From NCBI GenBank assembly GCA_907165135.1, contig OU015568.1, forward strand, positions 3,170,501-3,234,500: a stretch of DNA of 64,000 nucleotides. Reading direction: 5' to 3'. Position numbers and translations under genes: made by a program. Source of the DNA: Oikopleura dioica (taxonomy: Eukaryota > Chordata > Appendicularia > Copelata > Oikopleuridae). Below, one piece after another: positions 42,757 to 54,900 of the stretch (position 1 is its first letter; every line of letters begins with the position of its first letter). The notes beneath the pieces are model-generated. The model saw nothing but the letters and a program-made list of their open reading frames with translations, was not told the origin of the DNA and ran no database searches.

Positions 42757-44905
42757 ATGAAAATAAGCAGTCTCATCTTTGGGACGGCTCTGGGAGGTTG
42801 GGAAAATAAATGGGCGACCATGGTAAGTCAATTGCTTTTTAATTATAACGTAGACGAATTGTACTTTGCCCTAGGCACTTTTACTCTACCTAACCTGATT
42901 ATTCTTGCTTTGGTTCATCCCTCCGCTGTATATTTATTTAAGCAAAAAGATGGGAGTTCCCAACGATCAGCAGTATCAGCATGCACGGCAGAAATGCAAA
43001 GTACGATGGATAGATTTTCGATTGAAAATGGATTCTGGGACTGCAAGGGCTTAGGTGAAGCCGTCAGTTCGATATCTTGCAAGGCCAAGTGTTCTAGTGG
43101 AACGCTTAATTTTGCGAAATCGGAGATCAAGGCGAAATGCAAGGATCCACCAGCGCTCAAGCTCAAGAATTTCGGCGAGGGCGACGAGCTCAAATGCGAA
43201 GAACAACCTGATCCATGTGATGGTCCAATTTCAGAACTCAATATTGTCAAAGGAACACTAGAACTTCTCTCTTCAAGTGCGAAAAAAGGAAATCAGTACA
43301 ATCTTGTCTGCGATGACGGGGAAACTATGGGAACAGTAAAGTGTAAGAACGGAAACATCTCTTCAAAGATCACCAATTTCGAGTCTGCTTGTGATCGGTT
43401 CCTGTGCAAGGAAACTGAAGCAATGTCTTACTTCAACATCGGCACAGGAGAATGGAACTGCAAAACAAAAAAAGGAAAGGTCTTCTGTAAGGCGACATGT
43501 GAGGAGAAAAGCTCGAAAGTGCGCTTTCAAATAAAATGCGATCAGCGCGGCTGGTTTATTTCGAAGAAACCAGAATTTTCAACCGATGTTTGTTCTGCGC
43601 CGACAACAAGTTCTACAACAACGTCAACTACGACATCTACGACTTCGCCAGCGACTACCAGTACATCAACGAGTTCACCATCAACAACTTCTACCACGAC
43701 TACGACAACATCGACGACGACAACACCAACAACTACAAGTTCTACTACTACATACTCGACAACTACAACATCTACAACTACTACTACAGCAACAACGACA
43801 TCAACTACAACAACAACTACGACGACAACAACGTCAACGACGACTACAACTTCTACAACTCCAATGTCAACACCTCCAACAAGTACAACTACCACACCAA
43901 CTACAACAACAAGCACTACAACAGATTCCAGCTCCAATAACGACGGATCGTCAGCTTTTGACCCAATAGTTGACACAATTACTTCTGGCCTGAAACTATG
44001 CACCGTTGAGAATAACTTCCCCGATCTAGGAAGCGCTAGAAACCTCGCTCCTAGTAGAATTGTTGGCGGAGTCAATGCAGATAACAATGCTTGGCCTTTC
44101 ATAGGGACCGGTTTTAATTTCATTTTTCAGTTTTCTTGATATTGTTTGAAACCGAAAATAGTTCGGCTGACGTTAAATCATTTGTACACTTGTGGAGGCT
44201 TCGTTGTTCACAATAACTGGGTCGTCACTGCTGCGCACTGTTGCTTCGATGGCGTTTTCAATATTCGAGCTACTTTCGGTGATCGACAGAAAAATAACTG
44301 GGACAGCTCTGAGTACTCCATGGATGCGATTTCCTGGATTCAGCATCCTCTTTATGGCGACTCAAGGTTAGTTATTTGGATGATCGCTTTCAAATTTAAT
44401 TTTTAGCGACGGAACGGGTTCAAACCAAGATTGGTGCATGGTCAAATTTGCTTCGGACATTATCGCAAACGATCCAGATGACAAAGTTGCAATGCCCTGC
44501 TTACCGACTGAGAATCCGATCCCTTCTCAAGCCGGTAGTGCTTGCTGGCTTGCTGGTTGGGGTTCTACTTCTTATGGAGGATCCCTTGCAAATGACCTTC
44601 AATCAGTCGGAGTCAACATCTTCGGGACTGACTACTGCATTGAGAAGGGATACAAAACCGAGCTTGAAGAAGACGACATCTGCGCCGGTGTTCCAGATCT
44701 TGATGATGATGGAGACGCCGATGGAGGAAAAGATGCGTGCCAGGGAGATTCTGGCGGACCTCTTGTCTGTGACATCGATGGTCGAGCTACAGTCATTGCA
44801 ATTGTTTCAAGAGGCGTTGGTTGCGCGTGGAAGGGATTTCCTGGTGTTAACTCGAGCATTTTCGTTGCAAAACAATGGATCGAAAATACTATCCGAAACA
44901 ATTAA
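42757..44905 (+). CDS. Trypsin-like serine protease with Thr-rich linker, copy 2
   Basis: Exons 42757-42822, 42943-44104, 44162-44366 and 44407-44905 give 643 residues. Same plan as copy 1: leader, Cys modules (ENGFWDCKG, CKAKCSSG, SACDRFLC), then a linker expanded into about 110 mostly Thr/Ser residues (43600-43930), then activation site PSR|IVGG and S1 domain. Triad: TAAHCC, QDWCMVKF, CQGDSGGP, with Asp189 (KDAC). The CQGDSGGP motif is intronless, unlike copy 1. Instead an extra 57-nt GG-AG intron (44105-44161) splits PFI|VRL, a position intact in copy 1. Likely secreted, possibly matrix- or mucus-associated. Confidence 0.87.
43600..43930 (+). repeat. ACA/ACN triplet repeat encoding Thr-rich linker
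   Basis: Imperfect Thr/Ser codon repeat in protease copy 2; absent from copy 1, which has a short linker at the same place. Confidence 0.85.
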
Positions 44906-44965
44906 CGGTTCTTTCTCCATGAATAAAATTCCTATTTTATTAGCGTCTCTTTATCGTTCATTTTT

Positions 44966-46106
44966 TCAGTATACAGAGAGATAATCCTGATTGAAACTCT
45001 TCGTATAATTTTCTTCTTCATCTTTCTTCTCAACATGAGGATTCAGTGCCCAAACAGCCACGGCAAGAATCAACTCAATTGCACCAAAAATGTACCCCAA
45101 ATCTGAAAAAAAGTAAACTTGAATATTATTGTTGGTCTCTGAGACCAGTGAACTTTATTACTCAACAACCCATGCTTCTAAGTCAGAGCGTGGATTTACT
45201 TTGACACATGAGCGGTGGAAGAGCTTCAAGGTTAACGTTTTTAAAAGTCACGGCGGAAAGAAATCAATAACAGTACTTACATAAGCATGCCCCAAATTCG
45301 TACCGCACCAGGTTCTCGTCATGTTGAACCATCCCTATGCTGTGAGTCGGGCCCATTTTTGAATCATTTGAGTAAGCTTGTAAGATTATGTCCGTGAATA
45401 AACCAGAAACAATGATGAGGAAAGTTCCGGAGAGAAGGTATAATAGACTTGCTTTTAGGCTGGCAATAAGGCTACTAAACATAAATTTTTGATAATTGTT
45501 TTCCAATTTTAAATTGGTAATTTATTTTCGCAAAACCAGCCTGATCTTGCGAGCCATTTTTTAATGAAAGGGTCCATTGTAATCAGCACTAGATTCCAAT
45601 TTCCACTCAAAAAATACACTAGCGGAAAAGATAAGCTATGGTCTGATCAAGAAAGCCAAACAAACCAATATGAGCCAGGATAGCAAAGCAGATAGAAAAT
45701 ATCATCATGATTCTGGAACTGAGTACGAGCGAATCAAATTGAAACCATGGAACTTTTTCAGGTCTATATTTGTCGAAAAAAATAGACCGAAGACCTCACT
45801 GATCATTTAACCTTTGGAGAATCAAAGCATCATTGAAAAAATAGAAATGAGATTTTCTCAAAATGTCATCTGGAATGAGCAAAAAAAGCCGAGGATTTTG
45901 ACTGAGCCTTGTTTTTGAAATAAGACCCTTCCTTCGTAGTCATCGCAGTGGAACCCATGTGCCCCGTGCGATGTGCATTGAGCAAATAAGCCTTTCCAAT
46001 ACGTCTGTCCCAATGCCAAAGACATGGAGGATTTACGACTTGAAACCATCCAGCTTGAGCTCAGAACCAAGATTGCATTCACAAACACGCAAAGAAAACT
46101 AAACAT
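44966..46106 (-). CDS. Claudin-like tetraspan membrane protein
   Basis: Exons 45928-46106, 45620-45763, 45281-45474 and 44966-45102 give 217 residues, the usual claudin size. Four hydrophobic segments: FLCVFVNAILVL, MMIFSICFAILAHIGLFGFL, LLSGTFLIIVSGLF, LGYIFGAIELILAVAVW. The first extracellular loop has the family signature W-x-GLF-x-C-x-C (SSSWMVS, YWKGLFAQC, FHCDDY). A role in epithelial junctions is inferred from the family. The first intron (45764-45927) fits only as GG-AG. The tail ends SVY, not the usual YV PDZ ligand. A possible 5' exon with a strong donor at 46285 lies upstream. Confidence 0.78.
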
Positions 46107-46285
46107 TCCAATAGATAAATGATCAATAGCTTATTAACAATGGGGTTTTAATGATAAAGATTTCGTCTGATGATAGAAATTGACGAGAAATAGGGACTAA
46201 AATTCCAAAAACAAAAATAATCTATATGACCTTCTCAGAAATAAGTTCCCATTAGAGACAGCTTGTCTTCCTCAATTTACTTACC

Positions 46286-46609
46286 TGATATTCCACAGAG
46301 CAAATCCTCCAATGTCATTATTGTTCTCGATTCTCGTCTCTTCTTTTCTCTGTCGAGCCATACAACCAAAACTTGCGGTAATTTGAGGAGCTCTGAGCTG
46401 CCAAAAGTTCTTACGTCAGGCTTTCTGTTCCTGTCTGTTGGTGATGCAAATAATTGCTCGTAAAATAAGTGTATCCGATTTTCGGGTTTGGGCTTCGATG
46501 ACCTTTGAAATAAGCATTCTTCTTCGACCTGACAATCATTAACTCCAAACGAAACAATTAAGCACTTCACAGGCCGCCTTATTATTTCCAAAACGCTTGT
46601 TATAATCAT
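46286..46609 (-). other. Possible upstream exon with strong donor
   Basis: Open minus-strand frame ending at a consensus donor (TCAG|GTAAGTA, plus position 46285). Might be a 5' exon of the claudin-like gene or a separate gene; the sequence (LEDLLCGIS at its end) has no family match. Confidence 0.3.
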
Positions 46610-46826
46610 TTATATTGACGGCAAATAAGGGCCGATTCGGGTAGACTAGGGGTCATTTAAAATATATTTTTTTGATTGAGAATATTTGCTTGCCCCTTTG
46701 AAATTACATAAACTTAAGTTCGCCGCTACAATCATCCGTTGACTCGTCAAATCCCTCGTGACTGACTCAAGACAAAATTTTACGAGTTAAATATTCTTTC
46801 GCCACGGTTGTCGCTCTTTCTCGGCC

Positions 46827-46832
46827 TATAAA
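46827..46832 (+). promoter_or_regulatory. TATA box
   Basis: TATAAA 80 bp before the start codon at 46907, followed about 25-30 bp later by a likely initiation region. Confidence 0.5.
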
Positions 46833-46906
46833 ACAAATTCTCCTTCGTTCAGGTTTTCATATTTTCAAACAACAAAGAAAAAAAACAAAAAGCCAATATT
46901 AAAAAA

Positions 46907-47101
46907 ATGGTCGCCACAATGATAGTCAAGCACTCTTCTATGAAACATATGACGAAAATGTTGATGAAAGAAAAGAAACTCATGGCCAAGACGAGATCTC
47001 TTTCGGCCAGTTCGGAGCCGATGATGTTAAAACTCGATCGCATTGAAACCAAAATGGAAGTTGCATTGACATTCATGAGTGCTCTTCTCGAAACCTTCTA
47101 A
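46907..47101 (+). CDS. Short Met/Lys-rich protein
   Basis: 64 residues, no signal peptide, predicted helical (KHMTKMLMKEKKLMAKTR, IETKMEVALTFMSALLETF). A TATA box upstream and AATAAA about 145 nt downstream of the stop support a real small gene. The minus-strand hydrophobic frame over the same interval is treated as its shadow. Unrecognised. Confidence 0.5.
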   Translation: MVATMIVKHSSMKHMTKMLMKEKKLMAKTRSLSASSEPMMLKLDRIETKMEVALTFMSALLETF

Positions 47102-47534
47102 AGCAACAAACAATCACTAACTTCAGACCTTGAAACTGACCTGACCTTCAGAAACTTAATGAATCATTAATAATGATATTTCTTGTTCAACCTTACTGAT
47201 AAAACCTTTTTCCAAAAACTGATAAACTTGTTATTCTTCACTGACAAATAAACTTTCAACATAAAATTCCTCCTAGTCTTCTTGGCTCAAGAAAGAGATG
47301 TCTCTTTGAAGATCACAACCAAGAAAGACGCAAAAAATGAAAGACGTCTTTCTGGATTTTCGTCTTCTTCTATCAACTAGTGTCCTAAACAACTAATTCT
47401 CAGCTTTCATTGATAGTAGAGCAAATAAATTTGTTAACCGATCTTGTAGATTTATAACACAGTGTTGGTTCTTTCTGATTTCATTTAGTTTATTGAATTT
47501 ATTGACAAATTCTTTTGTTGAATACAGTCAATAA

Positions 47535-47972
47535 TTACTTGTAGTTTCCAAAAGTCGGCTTGTCAAAGTTGAATTGCTCATTCGCTGCATCAAATGGATT
47601 ACCCATAAAAGCAAGCCCTTAGTTAGTTATTTTAGCTCAGAAGATTGCGCGGCTTATATCAAACAGGGCAAAACATCCTGTCAAAGAGCGATTTCTATGG
47701 TTAAAGAAATTCCTTTGCCATTGTAAAAAAAGTACAATCTTTGGCATAAAATAAAGGACATACTATCTGTCGCATTTTTTGCCAACCTTTAAGGCGACGT
47801 TTAAACTTTTCGTCCGACAGTCAAAACTCGTGAAAGATCAGTCCTGGCTCTGACGAATCTATACTGACTAAGAAATGCTCTCGCTATCTTTACCTCGTTT
47901 AAATTTCAGTTGGCTAAATGGCATCATTGCCATTGCTTGGGCAGCAAGAGTAACAAAAGTAGCAAGCTTCAT
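47535..47972 (-). CDS. Secreted peptide precursor candidate, two exons
   Basis: Exons 47894-47972 and 47535-47617 share phase 1 across a 276-nt GT-AG intron and give 53 residues. Signal peptide MKLATFVTLAAQAMA, then PFSQLKFKR|GLAFMGNPFDA, i.e. a KR dibasic site created next to the exon junction, followed by an Asn/Phe-rich tail ending FGNYK. The arrangement fits a processed secreted peptide (inference). No family recognised. Confidence 0.55.
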
Positions 47973-48807
47973 TTCTTTCCCTTTTTTTCAATCCGAAAAC
48001 AATTGAAAAATAAGGGCTTCGAAAGATCCTTTTATATGCAGAAGCAAATGCTATTTGGCGCCTGTTCTTTCGAACGGTGCCAGATGAGCGCCACAAAAAA
48101 AAAGAAACGCAGATTGAATTAGTTGCGAAAAGAAACATTAATTCCTTCCTTTAGATATGAATAACATCTTAATTTTTAAAAGACGACATAAGTGGTTCTG
48201 CATACAATTCAATCAAAGGCCTTTGAATATCTGCTAATCGGGTTTAAACCTTGAGAATATGCTTTCAAAGAACGATTTCAATATGTTTATATGACGATAA
48301 TCTAGATTTTCAGAGTCAAATCCAGCATTTGATGCTTGTTTTGATGCAATAAACATATGCTCGTTTGATTTCAGTAGGCTTAGACCTGTCAAAAAGGGAT
48401 CACACTCATCTCATGTCATGATGGGATTTGAAACATGCAAGTAATTTGAGTTCTATTAAAACATGCAGTCATGGAAATGTTCTTGATTCAAACAATCAGT
48501 CGATTATTTTCTTGAAGAAGGTTTTATTTGATAAATAACCAGTCGAAGTATTACAGTAACATTCCATATGTACAAAAGAAAAGTAAAAGAAGAACGAGAG
48601 GTCGACTAAATAGTTCTTTCTTTGAAAAAACACCTTATCAGCCTGTTAGAAAAGAAATAAATGAAAGGAACTTTTCAGCAGCAAAAATTAGAAAGAGAAA
48701 AAGATCAGTAAGAAATTCAAAAACACTAGAATCAACACTTTGAAGGTTTACAGTTTAGGTAACAAGTGCACATTCTAGTATCTGTTATTTTAAGAATGAT
48801 GGTGTTT
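47973..48807. other. Gap between small peptide gene and AMPK beta
   Basis: No supported gene. A Lys/Arg-rich frame at 48528-48743 (+) lacks an ATG start and any context. Confidence 0.35.
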
Positions 48808-51639
48808 TTATGCTGGAACTCGAACGGAGGGATTTCTGGAGCGGGGAGGAGGTGGTTCTATTGGTTTGTAGAGAAGGGTTGTGACGAAGCGTCCTCGGAA
48901 CCTTGAAGATTTGGTTAAATTATTCTTTGGCGTTGCATTTTTTGAATTATGGCCGCTAGTAACATGTGATTGAACAGGAAATGAGTAAAGGTCACGATGA
49001 TAGTCATAAAGGTCGGCCAGCTAAACTTTAGGTATACCTGTGAGTCGCTGAAATGGCAAGCGTATTATCTCGGATGGAGAGCGCGTAAAGATGATTGAGC
49101 TGCGAGACTGACGGCTCGGGGAGGAGTGACGGATCAACAGCAAGGGAGGTTTCTTGATTCAGCAAAATCTGTGATTGAAAATTAAAAATTGAATTGAAAA
49201 TGTAATCAAATTTGATGTCCAAATGATCATCTTTGGACATTAAATAGTATTACGGTATTTTTCGTCATACTCTTAGTGTACCGAACTGTAGCTCGGACGA
49301 TGGTGGATTATCAGTTCTAATTTTACTCGACAATACAAGGTATGCATTGTCTGTATTTTTATTTGAGAAAAGAAATTGTATTTGGATAGACGTCGTCTTG
49401 AATTTTCAATGTCAAAAACTTGCTAACATGATACCGGCAATATCGGCAATCTTCCATCAAATACATGTCAGCAATTTTAACAATGAAAATTTGGAATTCA
49501 ACCCTTTGAATTATTTATGACTTCACCTTGTGAAGTAGATGATTTGGAAGCGCTGGCGGTTGATTCCTCGCTTTCATCGCTTCCATCGGCGTCAGCATTT
49601 TCGGTTCAACTTGGCCGTACTCGCTGATTCAAGGCTCGACTTTGTCGTTGTTGTTTCCAATAAACGATATAGCCTATATCATATTGGGAAAATATCGAAA
49701 CTGGCAGCGGGAAATTGGATAATCATTTTTAAGTTATTGAGCCTCCTGTCCTATCTGAATCCGATTTTTCAGCAGCAGCGTCCATAAGTAGAGCATCTAA
49801 TGCTTCGAAATCTTCCTCGCGAACTCTAAATTCTTATTAGTCTCATATTACTGTTGAACTGTGCAGTAGAAAGCAAAGAGGCCCCTTCGTCTTCAGTATA
49901 GAGGTTTTTGACTAAGGACGCTACTAAGTGGGAAGACATGGTGTAAAACACCTAATTGTTTTGGAAACTTTTCAACAAAACTAAACATTAGTTTGACAAG
50001 AAAGAGTCCCTGACACTCAGTATCACGGAATCTGTGGGAAAAAACACCCAACTTAACTAGGCATTCTGACAAAAATCTGTCAGGAATTGTCGGAATCAGA
50101 TCAAGTCAATCAGGTTTACCCTTCTTCTTGAGGTTTTTCCCAAAGTGACTCATATGCTTGGTAACTAGGTACTTATCATTCCTGTAGCTCAGAATAACTT
50201 CCCCCTTTCTACGCTCGGGAACCAGTGTAGAAGCCTAAATCAGGCTCCTTTTCTATTTTACACGGACCTGAGCTTGGAAAGCTTTTAGTCAACCTAAGTT
50301 GTCAACATTCTATTTGTTGAAAATGAATTCTGAAAGCAGAAGGCTTGTTTAACGCACTTTCAACGTGAAGACTTAAAAATTTTACGCCTATAGAACCGTG
50401 CTAATGACAGATGATATTTTCAACTAAGTCGTTTACGTACCGAAGTACGTTGTTGAGTCCGCCAAACTGGTTCTCGATCGTTTTTTCCTTCGGATTATGA
50501 CGATCTACGCCATCGACGACGTAACGGTACTCGTGGCGCCCTTCAGGAAGCTCGATTATCGTAAGATAGACGCTGAAAACGACGTTTCTTTTATTGTCGC
50601 CAAATCAGCCTGACCTTTCATGACGGGATGAGCTCCTTGAGTCGACTTTATCCAATTGAAGGAAATGCTTTTTCTGCCAGTTATCAGCGCTGCAGACGAT
50701 ATATACGGATTTGCACGGCTAAAATTAAGACAATCAACTTTATGCCCTCTTTAGCTCACCTCGTGCCATCTTATTACTGCGGGTAGAGTTCGCCTATCTT
50801 CTTGAATCGACGCCTTTTGGAGCTCAGTATTTAATTCGACTTCGGGTGTCTCCCAGTTGTCAGAGATTGTGCGGTTGCGGGAGTTAGTGATGTCTTGTTC
50901 TTCGAGATCGGGATCTACGAGAAAGCCGTCTGGGCGATCCGAGTCCTAAACAAAAATTCAACATCTACAACTGTAGATTGATCACTTGAGATTCCAATCA
51001 AAGGCCTGTTTTTTGATGACATGGGCTTGAAAATGTGGAGTTAGATTAGTAGTCATTTTTGCCTTTTATGATGACAAAATTTTCCGAAACTCAAAAAATG
51101 GCCTTAGAGTGGGCGCCTTAGATTGGAATCTCACTGTATCTAGGGACTTCAGGCCCTGAAGTTCAGGGGCACCATTCAATCAGATTAATTAAAAGTTAAT
51201 TCTATTCTAACGGATTTGCCCGTTAAATTGGCGATACCCTGATACATATTTGACTGACTAGTTATCACTTGAGATTCAAATGTAAAAACATTCCTCCTGT
51301 GAACTTTTGGACTCCCAAGAGTCTGTCCTCTTTTCAGCATCCGACCTCCTGTCCGACCCAACGTCATAAAAGGTCATCTGCTTTCTTAGTTTAATCTCTC
51401 CCATTTTCTTTGCTGACATTTTTTACGTTTTCGGTATTTAAAATTTTAAGCGCCGTTAAAAACAAGAAAGCAGAGTTACGAAAACATTACGTGAGTAAAG
51501 ACGTAAAAATTTATGATTGCTTATTACGCTGACAATCGATTTTAGGAAAGACCAATCATCAATCAAAGAGGCTACTTACGGCGTAATTATTATTTCGCTT
51601 GTCCGGGCTAGCGACGGCCTTCCCATTAACCGTCCCCAT
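48808..51639 (-). CDS. PRKAB: AMP-activated protein kinase beta subunit
   Basis: Eight exons (51580-51639, 50760-50945, 50615-50718, 50441-50572, 49751-49825, 49527-49623, 49038-49168, 48808-48901) give exactly 292 residues, near the usual 270. It starts MGTVNGK, with Gly2 suited for myristoylation. The glycogen-binding CBM48 reads LPAVIRWHEP, CSADNWQKKHFLQLD and LPEGRHEYRYVVDG. The scaffold domain that binds alpha and gamma reads PPALPNHLLHKILLN, LLPEPSVSQLNHLYALSI, ISATHR and FVTTLLYKPI. The role is the regulatory scaffold of the energy-sensing kinase. An acceptor (CCTTTAG) lies directly before the ATG, as in an operon member. Intron 49624-49750 is GA-AG. Confidence 0.93.
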
Positions 51640-51927
51640 CTAAAGGAAAATATGGTCTTTTGAGACATAAAGGAGAATAAGAATCGTATAAAAATAACTC
51701 TATTAGAAACATTTCTTTGCAACAGGTGATTTAAAAAAAGTTTGAACTGAAAACAGCAAATGCACAATTGTGAGGAATGGTTGCAGTAATGAAAGAATGT
51801 GAAAGTACTGTACTGTGTACTCGCTTGCTTTGGTGAAAAAGATAGGCAGACTTTGTGAATAGTTGTTCGTGAGGAGGGTTGAAAAAGTGAGGTAATTTTC
51901 GTGAAAAAGGATTCATTCTCTTGATGA

Positions 51928-54900
51928 TCAGCTTGCAACGCGATCGACGATGATGTTGCCCTTGTCGTCTTTGATGCGCACCCGGCCGGTTGCATAGCGC
52001 GTTTCGGTGTACTTGTTGTGCAGGAAGATGGTCTTCGTCGTTCCGTCTGGAAGCTCGCGGCGGCGGAATTCTTTCGTCCTTGTTTCCTGAATACAAAAAG
52101 GATCAAGACGAATATGTACATTTCTAGGTTGAACCTTTTGGCCATCAGGAAATAAAACGATCTCATCCCCATTGACTTCGAGTATTTTCCTAACTCCGTC
52201 TGTATGAATCGTTTCTTTCCTCCCCGATATTGAAATAATTTCCCTAACTTTATCGGGGAAGACGATTTCTTTCGTTCCATCTGCATGTGAAATTTCCTTC
52301 TGGCCAGTGGCAAACTCGATGATTGATGATGAGTCGGCATTTTTAGTCTGCGTTGCGCCGTTTTCTGCGTAAAAATACACCGTCTAAGAAGTATGAGCTA
52401 TTTTGAAGGGGCTATTTGTTCCTCTTACTTTTCCGTCTGGGAATACGTGTTCTATATCGCCGTTTTGGTATTTTTGCACGATTGTCTTACCATCAGCAGA
52501 GACTTCCTTTATCGTTCCGTTTTCAAACTTTGTGATGGTTTTTCCTGATGCAAGTCGTTGGACGAATGCTCCGTTATCTAAAATCAAGTAAGATATTTAA
52601 CCAGCTTTGGGTCAAAAGCTAGATACCTGTAGTTGAATTGATAACGGCTCCAGAAGGGACTGTGCAAGGAACATCGGTGAACATTTGAGTATTTGAGCAG
52701 GAATGTGATAGATTTGAGTGAGAGTTGCCACTTGAGGCGCTAGAGATGTTGAGACTATCGTGTTTTCGCATAGATTTCCGCAGAATGTTGTCTGGGCTTC
52801 TCGCTCTTCTGCCCTATAAACAAGTCTTATAAGAGTTTCTCTCGGAAAAATGGACTCACAGTTTGACTTGTAGCTGGTTTTGTAGCTTGCTCAACAATTC
52901 TGTTTATTTCTTTCCAAGTGTTTCCCTCCTTTCTCTTCGTGTTCTTTATCAAATTATCAATTTGCTCGTTCAGCTTTACATTCTCATTCTTTGTCGCTTG
53001 ATAAAGTTTCTCCAGTCGTTCATTTTCTGTTTTGTATCTCGAGTTTTGCGCTTGCAAGCGTGCGTTTTTCTCCGCAATTTCTTTCAATTTTTCGTCGTAT
53101 TGGACTCTAAGCTTGTCGAGTTCTTTTCGCCGAGCTAGACCAGCTTTTTCACTGTCTCGCTGAAGCACTAGAAAGGGATGAAATGAGATTCGGAAAGGTT
53201 GACTTTTAAAGTTACTTGTAAGTCGTTTGCCCTCTTTTTCTCTCAAAGACATTTCTCGTTCGCGAGTTTCCAGGTCTTTCATTTTTGAGAGATAGTCGTT
53301 TTTCATACGGGTCATGTTCAGGTTGAAAACTTCTTGCTCTCGTGATCGTTCTTGTCTCAGCTGTTCAAGGGCTAAAAGAGGTGTAGGATAAGATTGAATA
53401 TCGTAGATGCCTAAACGTTCGACTCCAAAGATGTCGTCAGGAACATCTTGAAACAGCTAGAGACATCACAAGATGCTCCCAGATAGTCTACTCGAGTTTG
53501 ATTTACCTTTCGTTTCTCTCGCAAATTTAAGCTTCATCACATGAACATCCTGTTTCTCCCTCTCCAGATCTGCCTTGAGCTTTTCAATTTCGTCAACCTT
53601 GCTCTGCTCCTTTTTCTGAACTTTGAGTTCTTCGTCGTGAACTTTTTTAAACTGCGCATTAAACATCTTCGACATGAGATTCGTTGGCTTCGCAACTTCT
53701 TTTGTCGGAGTTGAGAAACTCGGTGTACGGTCATCTTCCTCTTCCGCTTCTTCTTTATCCCAGGGCTCGGAATCGGAGAAACTCATTTTGCTCTGAGCCA
53801 TGAAGCCGCGATTGAAGCCGTAAGGAGAGTTTTCTTCTTCGGAATCAAGCACAGAACTCGGCAGAGAGAAGTTTTCAGGTACTTACCCAGTGGTTCCTTC
53901 ATTATTGTCGATTTATCTGTGTACATGATGTCCGTGGATCTCTCGACTCGAGGCATATTTCAGATAATATCAATCAATTATAAGTCGGAACCCTTCCTTG
54001 AAATCTATTACTTTTTCTGGTCATAACAGGTTTATCTTCTGGAATCTCCGGAGTCCTGAATCGATTTCCCGCAGCAATAAAGCTGTCCGACTCATCCTCT
54101 CCATATTTTCCCGGATCAAAGCTGTTCGCCCCTTCGACAGTCGTATCACCGTCCTCAGCAATTTCGCCATACTCATCTTCAATTTCATAATCGTCCATCT
54201 TTATGCTCGCGAGTTCTTTTTCAACGGAATTAACAGTCAACTCGGGGTTGGTTGAAATGATCTTTTCCATGAGCGCGAATTCCTCATCTTCCTTCTTTTC
54301 TAGTTCGCGAAGGATTATGTCTTGCTGCCTTTCATTGGCGATGGAAATATCAATTGAGTCGTTGTAGCCTTGGAGGTCAGCGTTCTTGAGGTGTTGACTA
54401 GCGATCAGGTGAAACGGGGCGCTTTGATGGAGTGATACTGAAGGTAACGAGGGAACAGAGCCAGCTGAAGGATGAACAGAAGGATGAGCGGCAGGGAGTT
54501 TGGACGAACTTGAACTTGAAGAGGGACCGACGGTCTTTTTAGCGGGGACTTACTTTTGGCTGTATAAGTGTTTTTTAGTTTGAAAAGATCATAAAAAGCT
54601 TCAAATGTCAGATTCTCCGACCTTTAAATGGTACTAAAAATAAGCCATTCCTGACGTCTTGGAGAATTTTTGTTGTGATGGTCTGACCAACGGAATCGGC
54701 GCGGTTTTAGCGCCTTTTTTCGGTTGAAGCTGAGTAGTAAGGCATTCACTTTGTTTTGGTCGGTTTTTCGAAGTCACTTTTCGTGTTGTTGTTTGTGAAG
54801 AAGGTGCTTTTGCTTTTGAAGTTTTGGTTGGTTTGGGTTTTTGTGGAGCGGGCTTCGAAAACCCTGCTTTTTTCGCTCGTTCCTGGCGTTTTTGAAGCTC

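Noticed and set aside
43536-44123. Asn/Tyr-rich, Gln/Leu-rich and minus-strand Val-rich frames over protease copy 2
   Set aside because: Shadows of the ACN repeat; the plus frame carries the protease.
46849-47076. Hydrophobic minus-strand frame that resembles a membrane protein
   Set aside because: It is antisense to the Met-rich plus frame, which has a TATA box and poly-A signal in the right orientation.
47910-48122. Lys-rich plus-strand frame and the overlapping minus-strand frame
   Set aside because: The minus strand here holds the signal-peptide exon in another frame with a phase-matched second exon; the longer frames have no support.
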